DNA from: Oscillospiraceae bacterium
Lineage (GTDB): Bacteria > Bacillota > Clostridia > Oscillospirales > Ruminococcaceae
Length of the DNA: 54,514 nucleotides
Direction: 5' to 3'
NCBI GenBank assembly: GCA_004555865.1
Contig: SFJO01000014.1
Span: forward strand, 1 to 54,514
How positions within the stretch are numbered: the stretch's first letter is position 1; each line of letters begins with the position of its first letter. The notes below the pieces were generated by a model, which was not told the origin of the DNA, did not search any database, and worked only from the letters and a program-made list of their open reading frames with translations. Positions 48,137 through 54,514 of this stretch are shown in pieces. The position numbers and the translations under genes are program-made.

Positions 48137-49114
48137 TCAGCGGCCCGCCTGTTTCATAAGGGCAACGGCCCCCAGCGAAGCCACATGGTAAATGTTCCAG
48201 CATCCCGGCAGGCCGCGCAGGGCCGCGTTGACCGCCCGGCTCATCTGCGCATCGGTACACGACGGCTGCAGCTGCCCATAAGCCATGCCGCCCCGCTGGG
48301 CGCCGCTGCGCAGATGGCCGGCCAGTTCTGCCAGCGAACAGACGCTGTGCCCGTGCAGCCGGTAATAGCTGTACGTCTCGGTGCAGCAGGCGGGCAGGTT
48401 CTGCCCGGCAAACCCGCTGTGATCCCGTGCGATCTGCTCGTCCGTCAGGTTGAAGTACCGATAGAGCATCACGCCCTTTCCCGGCTTCTCCCAGGTCACA
48501 TCGCAATGCACCGGTTCGCCGTTCAGCCAGACCATCGCCCAGCAGTGGTTCTCCGTGCGCCCTTTTCCGAGAACCTGCACACAGGTCACTCCGGCCCGGC
48601 GCAGGCAGTACAACAGCAGGGCGTTCTGCCCCTCGCACACCCCCCGTGAGGCCAGCATCGGCCCCACCAGATTGTGCTCCTGCTCGCTTCGGGTGTTCTG
48701 GTAGCGCAGCTGCCGGGCCAGCCGGCTGTAAATCAGCTCTTCTCGCTGCACCAGGCTCTTATCCGCCGTCCCGGCCATCAACGGAAGCATTTTCTGCCGG
48801 AAAGTCGTCTTCAGCGTCTCGATCTCCGCAGGCGTATAAAGAATTTGCATCCGCAGCCGCCCTTCCCGCCCGCCGCAGTAAAAAAAGGTCATTTTTCGCC
48901 CGAGAAAAAAGTACTCCGGCCGGTCATGGCGCAGAGCCTTGCAGGCGGCAAAGGCATCGCGGTCTGCCCGGTCCCGCTCCTCCAGCGTCAGCGGAACCTC
49001 GGCGCGGTAATCTCCTCCGGCCAGGCGGCTGTCCAGCACATCGTAGAACCGTCTCGCCTGCCCGGGCAGCCGGTCCCCGTAAAAATAGCGGCCCAGGGCG
49101 CGCGGCTCGCTCAT
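48137..49114 (-). CDS. Transglutaminase-like cysteine protease/transferase in the ubiquitin-like operon
   Basis: The 325-residue protein has a transglutaminase-like fold at about residues 110-225. The Cys is in SRGVCEGQNALLLYCLRRAG (C160), the His in ENHCWAMVWLNGEPVHCDVTW (H190) and the Asp is D205 in the same stretch, giving an intact triad. Such domains act as proteases, amidases or crosslinkers. Its ATG lies one base after the JAB gene stop, so translation is coupled. In a ubiquitin-like setting it could be a second deconjugase, a ligase or a crosslinking effector; the sequence does not choose between them. Confidence 0.82.
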   Translation of the reverse strand: MSEPRALGRYFYGDRLPGQARRFYDVLDSRLAGGDYRAEVPLTLEERDRADRDAFAACKALRHDRPEYFFLGRKMTFFYCGGREGRLRMQILYTPAEIETLKTTFRQKMLPLMAGTADKSLVQREELIYSRLARQLRYQNTRSEQEHNLVGPMLASRGVCEGQNALLLYCLRRAGVTCVQVLGKGRTENHCWAMVWLNGEPVHCDVTWEKPGKGVMLYRYFNLTDEQIARDHSGFAGQNLPACCTETYSYYRLHGHSVCSLAELAGHLRSGAQRGGMAYGQLQPSCTDAQMSRAVNAALRGLPGCWNIYHVASLGAVALMKQAGR

Positions 49115-49115
49115 A

Positions 49116-50012
49116 TCAGCTCTCCTCTCCCTTCGGCTTGCCCGGAATCGTCAGTGCAACGCGCACCTTGGTACAGCGGCGCAGCTTTCCGGTAACACAG
49201 CGGACGGCACCTTTGGCCCCGTCCATGCGCAGGCAGCGGCTGGCCAGCTCCATCAGCGCATCCACCGGGAACTCCGTCATCGGGGGTTCCGTCTCCGCCG
49301 GGTGCGGCGCTTCTTTGGCCGCGGCCTTTTCCGTGCGGCGGCATACGATCACCTGGGCATTCTCAAAGTTTTTGCCGATGCTGGCCAGCATCTGGCGGCG
49401 GATGGGGTCGCACACAAAAATGCACACCGGCGCTTTGGCCGCCCGGGCTTCTCCGCTGCTGCGATCCGTCCCGGACCAGAACACACCCAGATCCGGGTGG
49501 GTGTGGCCCTCCAGACAGTATTCACTGGGCCCGTATTCCAAAAACGGGTCCACCACACACCCCTGGGCATCCCGGTTAAAGCGTTTTTCGTCCCGAAGAT
49601 ACTCGTCCCGGTAATACTCCAGAAAGTCCAGCCCCGGGTTGTTCTCCCCGTTGGGGCCAAGGCCGGAGGCGGAGCTTCTCGTCCGGTTCATGGTGTGCAC
49701 CTGCAGAAAGTGGCTGACCACCACATTCACCCGGCCGTCCTTCTCCAGGAAGAAATGCCCCAGCCCGATGTATTTCTGTTCCAGATGATTCATTGGGGAA
49801 CGGCGGCCGTAGCTCACCATCATGGTCAGCTCTTCGGCGGCTTCAGGCAGAAAAAACACATGGTGCCGGCCTTTGCCGTAGCGCTCTGCCTGAAATCTGC
49901 CGCAGTTCTTTTCAATTACCGCTGCAATCTCCACCGCACTCAGCACCGGATACGTGCGGGCCTGCGTAATGGGGCGCGGCGGCAGCGGCGGGCAGTTCTT
50001 TTTCACTTCCAT
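49116..50012 (-). CDS. JAB/JAMM metalloprotease, predicted ubiquitin-like-protein deconjugase
   Basis: The 298-residue protein carries an exact JAMM motif: H170-T-H172, seven residues, S180, two residues, D183, in LEGHTHPDLGVFWSGTDRSS. An upstream Glu (E78 in NHLEQKYIGLGHFF) fits the catalytic Glu position of HLExxYxGLG-like strands. The zinc centre should cleave isopeptide or peptide bonds after Gly-Gly. A C-terminal region of about 65 residues (PVDALMELASRC and on) is additional. It lies between the E2 and the transglutaminase-fold gene. It probably matures the ubiquitin-like protein, whose tail is Gly-Gly-Val-Ala, and removes conjugates. Confidence 0.88.
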   Translation of the reverse strand: MEVKKNCPPLPPRPITQARTYPVLSAVEIAAVIEKNCGRFQAERYGKGRHHVFFLPEAAEELTMMVSYGRRSPMNHLEQKYIGLGHFFLEKDGRVNVVVSHFLQVHTMNRTRSSASGLGPNGENNPGLDFLEYYRDEYLRDEKRFNRDAQGCVVDPFLEYGPSEYCLEGHTHPDLGVFWSGTDRSSGEARAAKAPVCIFVCDPIRRQMLASIGKNFENAQVIVCRRTEKAAAKEAPHPAETEPPMTEFPVDALMELASRCLRMDGAKGAVRCVTGKLRRCTKVRVALTIPGKPKGEES

Positions 50013-50085
50013 CGCATGTTCTCCTTTGCCTGCGGGCTCTGCCCGGCGTTTTGTTTATCGCCTGCCGGGTAATCCCATCGTTTTT

Positions 50086-50712
50086 TCAGCTGCGGCGCGG
50101 CAGCGGGGGCGGCGTGCCCAGGCCGGGGGCGGCACGGCGCGCCGGAAGCGGCGGCCGCTGCGGGGCCTCCAGCAGCTTGGGCGAAATGGTGGGAAAGCGC
50201 CCGCTCGCCACGCCGGCCCGGTGCCAGTCTGCCACGTCGCCGTTGGCCATGGAGTCATAGCGGGTCACGGCCGGATCATGGATCATATCCTTCACCAGCT
50301 TTTCCGCCACCGTGAGCATCGAGCTGGTATAAATTTTCCATTCGTCAATGCAGGCGGCCCCGCTGCGGAACACGTTGGGGCTGGCCAGCCGCCGCTTCGC
50401 CGGGTAAGTGGCTTTCACGCTTTTCAGCGGATATCCCAGAAACACCGCCACCTCCGCGCTCATGGAAGAGCAGCTCTTGGGGGAAGCGTCGTCCCGGTCG
50501 GTAAGGTAATGGCTGGGGGCGTGTACCGTGATCCGAAAACGGAACTCCTCGCCCGATTCGCAGGCCGCCTCCTCCACCGTCACATACCGGGGGTTGAACA
50601 TTCCCCGCAGAACATTCCAGTCGTTGCGGATGGCCTCGCGGGATTCCTCGTCCGAAATGGAAACGGGCACGCTGCTGCCCCGCTCGTCCGTATAAGTCGT
50701 GCTGTACGCCAT
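50086..50712 (-). CDS. E2-like ubiquitin-conjugating enzyme homologue
   Basis: A 208-residue UBC-fold protein. Residues about 28-158 align by pattern with E2 enzymes: FRFRITVHAPSHYLTDRD (strands), EVAVFLGYPLKSVKATYPAK, then SPNVFRSGAACIDEWKIYTS. Asn 113 and Cys 121 have the exact eight-residue offset seen in HPNxxxxxxxC of eukaryotic E2s, and Trp 125 follows as in ICLDxW. The His of HPN is Ser here. LTVAEKLVKDMIHDPAVTRY matches the later helices. A Pro-rich tail (PPLPARRAAPGLGTPPPLPR) is extra. AAAGGAGGAGC sets ATG 50712. The gene follows E1 by 13 bases. Confidence 0.88.
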   Translation of the reverse strand: MAYSTTYTDERGSSVPVSISDEESREAIRNDWNVLRGMFNPRYVTVEEAACESGEEFRFRITVHAPSHYLTDRDDASPKSCSSMSAEVAVFLGYPLKSVKATYPAKRRLASPNVFRSGAACIDEWKIYTSSMLTVAEKLVKDMIHDPAVTRYDSMANGDVADWHRAGVASGRFPTISPKLLEAPQRPPLPARRAAPGLGTPPPLPRRS

Positions 50713-50725
50713 GCTGCTCCTCCTT

Positions 50726-51982
50726 TTATTCCAAGTGCTGCACCCGGTGCATCTGCTCCGGGTCGCCCTGCAGGGCAAACACAATCGTTTCCCGGCTGCC
50801 ATCGGCCTGCGTGCAGCACACCTTCAGATGTGCTCCCAGCGGGTAGCCCAGCTGAAACAGGGTCCGTTTCTTCAGTTCCGGGTCGCTTTGGGGCGAAAAT
50901 GCATAGAGCACATCGTCCATCGCAAAATCCACGTCATACCGGGCCGGGCGGCCGGCGTCACGGCAGGCCTCACAGCGCAGATCCTGCAAAAAGGTACGGC
51001 CCTCGTGCTGCATCACCGAAATGGGCGCACCGCAGACATGGCACAGGTCGCTGCGGATGAAGCCGGTGTATGTGTGTTCTTTGTAATTCAGCCAGTGAAC
51101 CTGCAGCTCAAACGGCGCATGGTCCAGCCGGGCGGCAATCTGCTCCAGCGCCTGCCCCAGCGTGGTTTCCAGCACGGTGCCCTCCAGCCAGAGGATTTCC
51201 TTCGGCGGCTGAACGGCACAGCCCGGGCAGCCCCGCTTTGCCTTTGGGTGGGTCACGGTCAGTTCCATCGTCGGGTAAGCGTAGTAGGTTAGGCGCCGGT
51301 TCATAGCCCCTTTCACGCCGATCACCTGCGCACGGAACTGCTCCGCCGACATGTTTGCCGCATGGCCGCTGGCCAGCCTGCTGGTGCGTACCGGCACCGT
51401 CTCACCATCCACGGTGCGCAGCTGCGGCCCGCTGCAGGAGGTGCGCACGGCTCCGTTTTCCAGCCAGCGCTCGTCCATCAGACAGCGCAGGCAGAACTCG
51501 CGGCCGTCCAGCATGACGCTGCGCGCCATCTCGTCCTTCGTTCCGTTCATGATCACCACCGGACGGCGCTCCGGCGGCAGCTGCATCCACAGCTCGTTGA
51601 ACAGAGCCTTGGCCGCGTAATTGTCCAGGCACAGCACCACCACATCGTAGTCCGCCAGTGCCTCCGGGCCGATCCTGCACAAGTCCGTATCCATCCCATT
51701 TGCGGTGCAGCCTTCTTCCAGGAACGGCTGCACCCGCCGGGCAACGCACCGGGCCTTGTTTTGGCCCACGTCTTCCGGCGTGCGCACCAAGCAGCTGTGC
51801 TTCGCGGCGTTTTCCAACGTAAATTTGTCAAAATCGAGCAAGTCCAGGCTGCAGCCCATTTTTACCAGTGCTTCAGCCACGTTGGAGCCAACCGCGCCCG
51901 CGCCGCAGATGAGCACCCGTTTGCCGCTGAACAGTGGCCGATAGACCGACAGCTTCAAAGGATTGTACAGACGATCCTCCAT
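50726..51982 (-). CDS. E1-like (ThiF/MoeB fold) ubiquitin-activating enzyme homologue
   Basis: A 418-residue E1-type adenylating enzyme. The Rossmann start RVLICGAGAVGSNVAEALVK has GxGxxG at 27-32. LDLLDFDKFTLENAAKHSCL follows (acidic residue and Asn for ATP), then LDNYAAKALFNELWMQLP. CLRC (164-167) and CPGC (252-255) form the structural zinc site of ThiF/MoeB, and C183 in TSCSGPQ is a candidate thioester Cys. A second pair of CxxC (314-317 and 337-340) makes a C-terminal zinc ribbon inside an extra 150-residue extension. ATG 51982 is set by AGGAGG with a five-base gap. Functions with the Ubl and E2 of this operon (inference from context). Confidence 0.9.
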   Translation of the reverse strand: MEDRLYNPLKLSVYRPLFSGKRVLICGAGAVGSNVAEALVKMGCSLDLLDFDKFTLENAAKHSCLVRTPEDVGQNKARCVARRVQPFLEEGCTANGMDTDLCRIGPEALADYDVVVLCLDNYAAKALFNELWMQLPPERRPVVIMNGTKDEMARSVMLDGREFCLRCLMDERWLENGAVRTSCSGPQLRTVDGETVPVRTSRLASGHAANMSAEQFRAQVIGVKGAMNRRLTYYAYPTMELTVTHPKAKRGCPGCAVQPPKEILWLEGTVLETTLGQALEQIAARLDHAPFELQVHWLNYKEHTYTGFIRSDLCHVCGAPISVMQHEGRTFLQDLRCEACRDAGRPARYDVDFAMDDVLYAFSPQSDPELKKRTLFQLGYPLGAHLKVCCTQADGSRETIVFALQGDPEQMHRVQHLE

Positions 51983-52014
51983 CATTTCCTCCTGTTCCTT
52001 TCCGCCCCGCGGCC

Positions 52015-52500
52015 TCACAGAATGGGCCGCCCATTGGGGGCGATCCGGTGGCCGTTCGGGCACCGATAGCATCCGGCTCCGTCATTCCAAAAAATTTTCT
52101 GGGGCTGCCCCGGCAGGTTCCGCGCCCGGTCGATTGGGCAGCACGGGAACTGATCCGGCCGAATGCCCCGCGGCCCCGCGCCTACTACCGGGAGAGTCCG
52201 CCGCGCCGCCGGTTCCGGCTGCACAGGCCGTGCAGCCCGCGTGTTCCGGTGGTTGATCGGCTCTTCCCGCCTTGCGGGCCGTGCAGGCCGCACGTTTGTC
52301 GGTGCGGCCAGGCTCGGCCGACTTCCTCCAGGCTGCCGCCGCGCCGCCGGGCGGCTCGGGCTGCCCCGCCCCTGCGGCAGAGGCGGGGGTGGCTGTCTGC
52401 TTTTGGGCGATGGTTCGCTGCGGCGGTTCAGGGCCATCCAGGCAGCCCCACCGCCCAGCAGCAGAATCACCCCCGCTGCAATGCAAATCCAGTTCAGCAT
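52015..52500 (-). CDS. Membrane-anchored Pro-rich protein with RING/U-box-like Cys/His tail
   Basis: A 161-residue protein with one N-terminal helix (ICIAAGVILLLGGGAAWMAL), a long basic, Pro/Arg-rich linker (residues 28-115), and a compact C-terminal domain. The domain has CCPID (120-124) and GCYRCPNGHRI (143-153), giving Cys 120/121, 144, 147 and His 151 as metal ligands. CPI followed by a distant CxxCxxxH resembles the treble-clef of RING/U-box or zinc-ribbon proteins. It is encoded between the ubiquitin-like protein and the E1, a place where an E3-like adaptor would be expected. E3 activity is inference only; a plain zinc ribbon is the alternative. Confidence 0.72.
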   Translation of the reverse strand: MLNWICIAAGVILLLGGGAAWMALNRRSEPSPKSRQPPPPLPQGRGSPSRPAARRQPGGSRPSLAAPTNVRPARPARREEPINHRNTRAARPVQPEPAARRTLPVVGAGPRGIRPDQFPCCPIDRARNLPGQPQKIFWNDGAGCYRCPNGHRIAPNGRPIL

Positions 52501-52542
52501 GTCCGATTCCTTCCTTGTTCCGCGGTGTTTTTCAAAACGAGG

Positions 52543-52860
52543 TCAAGCCACGCCGCCATCGTCCGAAATGGTCAGCACATCGCCGTTCATCAGGCCCATG
52601 CCCTCCACCGTCTCGTTTTCATCGCAGCTCTCCACGCCGGTGCGCTTGTTCACGAAAACCAGCTTGGCCGCATCCCGCCGGATTCCCAGATCCTGCGCAT
52701 ATGCGTCCAACAGCTGGCCCATGGTGTTGCCGCCCACCACCGGAACCTTGGCGTAGGTCACGCCGCTGCCCTTGTTCACCAAATCAATCTCCATCGTGGT
52801 CTGGGTGTTGCTGTCCTGCATAGTCGCTTCGCTCGCATCGAATTTGTTCCGTTCCGTCAT
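52543..52860 (-). CDS. Ubiquitin-like beta-grasp protein with Gly-Gly-Val-Ala tail
   Basis: A 105-residue protein. After about 22 flexible residues comes a beta-grasp pattern: MEIDLVNKGSGVTYAKVPVV (first hairpin), TMGQLLDAYAQDLGI (helix), AAKLVFVNKRTGVES and MNGDVLTISDDGG (later strands). Gly 102-Gly 103 are followed by only Val-Ala, so cleavage after Gly-Gly would expose the reactive terminus as for pro-ubiquitin. It is the first gene of the operon that encodes E1, E2 and JAB protease. AGGGAG lies before ATG 52860. The family looks like the YukD/ubiquitin-like group, but the Gly-Gly tail and partners argue for conjugation. Confidence 0.85.
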   Translation of the reverse strand: MTERNKFDASEATMQDSNTQTTMEIDLVNKGSGVTYAKVPVVGGNTMGQLLDAYAQDLGIRRDAAKLVFVNKRTGVESCDENETVEGMGLMNGDVLTISDDGGVA

Positions 52861-52892
52861 GGTTCGTCTCCCTTTCTGCACTCATACTGTGT

Positions 52893-52923
52893 GTTGTATC
52901 CGGATTCCGCAGCCTTTTGTCAA
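52893..52923 (-). promoter_or_regulatory. Candidate promoter of the ubiquitin-like operon
   Basis: A perfect TTGACA (52923-52918) and TACAAC (52898-52893) lie on the minus strand about 35-60 bases before the first gene. The spacer is 19 bases, longer than ideal. Confidence 0.45.
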
Positions 52924-53037
52924 AAGCCCGTGTCCGGATTTCCTTATGTCAAAACTCTCGATGGCGGACGCATATTGTCGGATATGGGATGAAGCTTTTC
53001 AAAATTTTCCGCAATTGGTGGAATCTGTACAAAACAG

Positions 53038-53069
53038 CAAAGCCGCGATGTCTGTGCACCGCGGCTTTG
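53038..53069. terminator. Terminator-like hairpin in the gap right of the ubiquitin-like operon
   Basis: CAAAGCCGCG (53038-53047) pairs perfectly with CGCGGCTTTG (53060-53069). T-rich sequence flanks it on both sides but without a long run. No gene ends here on either strand. The 52924-53365 gap otherwise shows no coding pattern. Confidence 0.5.
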
Positions 53070-53214
53070 CTGCTTTATTATATAGCATATGGTACGATCG
53101 GGCCTGCACGAGAAAGGCTTTTCTGCATCAGTGCTGCTTGCTGCCGAACCATTGGCTTTGGCTACTACCTGCATTCCATAGGATATGCCGCACCAAAACG
53201 GCTTCACAAAAAGC

Positions 53215-53244
53215 GGCCCGGCAGCGTGGGAATGCTGCCGGGCC
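53215..53244 (-). terminator. Second terminator-like hairpin in the gap
   Basis: GGCCCGGCAGC (53215-53225) pairs perfectly with GCTGCCGGGCC (53234-53244). On the minus strand it is followed by GCTTTTTGTG, a clear terminator, yet no leftward gene lies just to its right, as if that gene had been lost or replaced by the phage segment. Confidence 0.65.
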
Positions 53245-53365
53245 TGATTTTGAAAAGGTAGCGTTCGTGTACTGGACAGGAGAAGCTACTGGCATTAGTA
53301 TACAGCCTCACAAATGAAAAATCCGTCGTTTTCTGTCGTTCAAACTCTTTCATTTTTGCGGGGCA

Positions 53366-54514
53366 TACAGCTCCGAGCAGGTCATCCGCCGGGGGCTGGA
53401 GGCCCTGGCCGCCCAAGGCGTGGGTGCCTGCACCTACCCCAGCGGCCATGTGGATACGCTGGAGACCGTGGTGCGCCGCGCCATGGTGACCGGCATCAAC
53501 CAGACGGCCATTGACATCTCGCTGCACAACGCCAGGCAGCTGAACTGCCGCTTTATGGAGCTGAGCGCCCACAGCGGTGCCCGCACCGGAGACGGCGGGC
53601 CGGACTACACCAACCACAGCTGGTGGCAGGGGCAGATCGTGAGCCTGGACGGCGAGCCTGGCTACCTGAGCCTGAAGGACATTGGCTACGGCGATGTGAA
53701 GGGCTTTGGCGGCGCAAACTGCCGCCACAACTGGCACCTCTTTTGGCCGGGCATCAGTACGCCCGCCTACACTCCCGAAGTGCTGGCGGAGTACAACGCC
53801 CCGAAAATCCCCTGGAATGGCCAGCTGCTCACCGAAGAGCAGGCCCGGCAGAAACAGCGGGCGCTGGAGCGGCAGATCCGCCGCGCGAAACGGGAATGCA
53901 TTGTGGTCGAGGAATGGGGCGTACCCAGCGAGGAAAGCGCCGCAAAGGCCCGCCTGGCCCGCGCCAGGGCACGGCTGAATGCGTACCTGGAAGAAACCGG
54001 CCTGAAGATGGATGAGGGAAGGACGGAGGTGGCAAAGGCCGCCAAGCTGGAGTCTGGCCTACCGGAGAAAAGCTACAGTGTTGGCATTGGTTCCAACCAA
54101 ACCGATTTTACCTACATAAACAGCGACCAGTACCGGGCTAAGTTCAATTCGATCTCGAAAAATCCAGCACTGAACCAGGCGATCTATAAATATTGCAAGG
54201 CTGCCATTACACATCAGTCCGGCTCGTACAAAGAGGATTTGACGATTCTGCGGCTTGATGGAAGCTTTGTTGGGCAGACATCGGGAAAGGTGGACAATGA
54301 AACACAGTATGGCCGATCTTTGAGCTCCGCCGTCACATCAGCAGAACCTTACACATTGGTTTCTATCCACAATCATGGAACAAATTTGCCGCCGACCGGT
54401 GCTGATTTCAGCAGTGCCGGATACCATAAATATGCCTTTGGAATTGTAGCTTGCCATGATGGGAAAGTGTATTATTATTCATCAGCACATGCGCGGCCTT
54501 TTCTTCCGACGTTG
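53366..54514 (+). CDS. Phage minor capsid protein (Phage_min_cap2-like), 5'-truncated, with C-terminal JAB/RadC-like domain
   Basis: The frame is open from 53318 to the right edge but has no ATG, GTG or TTG before 53420. Recognisable homology begins near 53366 (YSSEQVIRRGLEALAAQGVG), so the N-terminal part of the family is absent. VVRRAMVTGINQTAIDISLH, MELSAHSGARTGDG, HSWWQGQIVSLDG, GYGDVKGFGGANCRHNWHLF and FWPGIS are hallmarks of phage minor capsid protein 2. After a coiled linker the C-terminus has VSIHNHGTNLPPTGADFSSA (His codons at 54368 and 54374, Asp at 54404), an HxH...TxxD pattern like RadC/JAB, though with HNHG instead of HNHP. The last codon is cut by the window. Probably a prophage remnant. 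Confidence 0.75.

Noticed and set aside
53204..53737. A 177-codon minus-strand frame across the junction and capsid fragment
   Set aside because: It is mostly antisense to the capsid homology and crosses the junction; its end coincides with a terminator but no family can be seen. Only the last 50 codons (from about 53357) could be a remnant.

Overview
The window looks like chromosome from a GC-rich, spore-lineage Firmicute of the Oscillospiraceae (Faecalibacterium / Subdoligranulum / Gemmiger type). This is inferred from the hprK-glk-murB-rapZ-whiA-dnaE-pfkA gene order, the mazG-hup-rqcP-yabP-yabQ-divIC-yabR cluster, strong AGGAGG ribosome sites and a codon use rich in G and C. It was read by eye; no database search was run.

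Layout. 1-3.4 kb: two flavodoxin-like genes, a carboxymuconolactone decarboxylase-like gene, a cytidylate kinase-like gene and a LysR regulator. 3.8-8.5 kb: ilvD, an acyltransferase, and mgtE with a long leader holding small ORFs. 8.6-12 kb: a pair of uncharacterised proteins (DUF6179/DUF6323-like), a sodium-dependent transporter and a 98-residue protein. 12.1-21.9 kb: a leftward central-metabolism and cell-wall operon. 22.1-25.9 kb: a P-loop ATPase, a Cas4-like nuclease fused to an XPD/DinG helicase, and a 52-residue membrane protein. 26-29.5 kb: tRNA-Ala(GGC), an Asp-box lipoprotein, and nadE. 29.8-35.8 kb: an ABC exporter with an embedded surface protein, a YdcF-like protein and an RlmL-like methyltransferase. 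35.9-39.3 kb: the division, sporulation and translation-quality cluster. 39.5-44.5 kb: livJHMGF branched-chain amino-acid uptake. 45-45.6 kb: xpt.

The most striking part is 45770-52860 on the minus strand: nine tightly packed genes that read as a self-contained bacterial ubiquitin-like conjugation system. In transcription order they are a ubiquitin-like protein ending in Gly-Gly-Val-Ala, a membrane-anchored Pro-rich protein with a RING/U-box-like Cys/His tail, an E1, an E2, a JAB/JAMM protease, a transglutaminase-fold protein, an SPFH protein with a zinc ribbon, a multi-pass membrane protein, and a zinc-ribbon membrane protein. The enzyme motifs look intact: E1 GxGxxG and paired CxxC, E2 PN-x7-C with its Trp, JAMM HxHx7SxxD, and a Cys-His-Asp triad. 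The core resembles in outline the E1/E2/JAB/Ubl sets known from Bil-type antiphage operons, but five accessory proteins point to a membrane-associated process.

Right of this operon the sequence crosses a gene-poor stretch with two terminator-like hairpins and enters a 5'-truncated phage minor capsid gene. Its C-terminus holds a second JAB/RadC-like motif and runs off the window, suggesting a prophage boundary.
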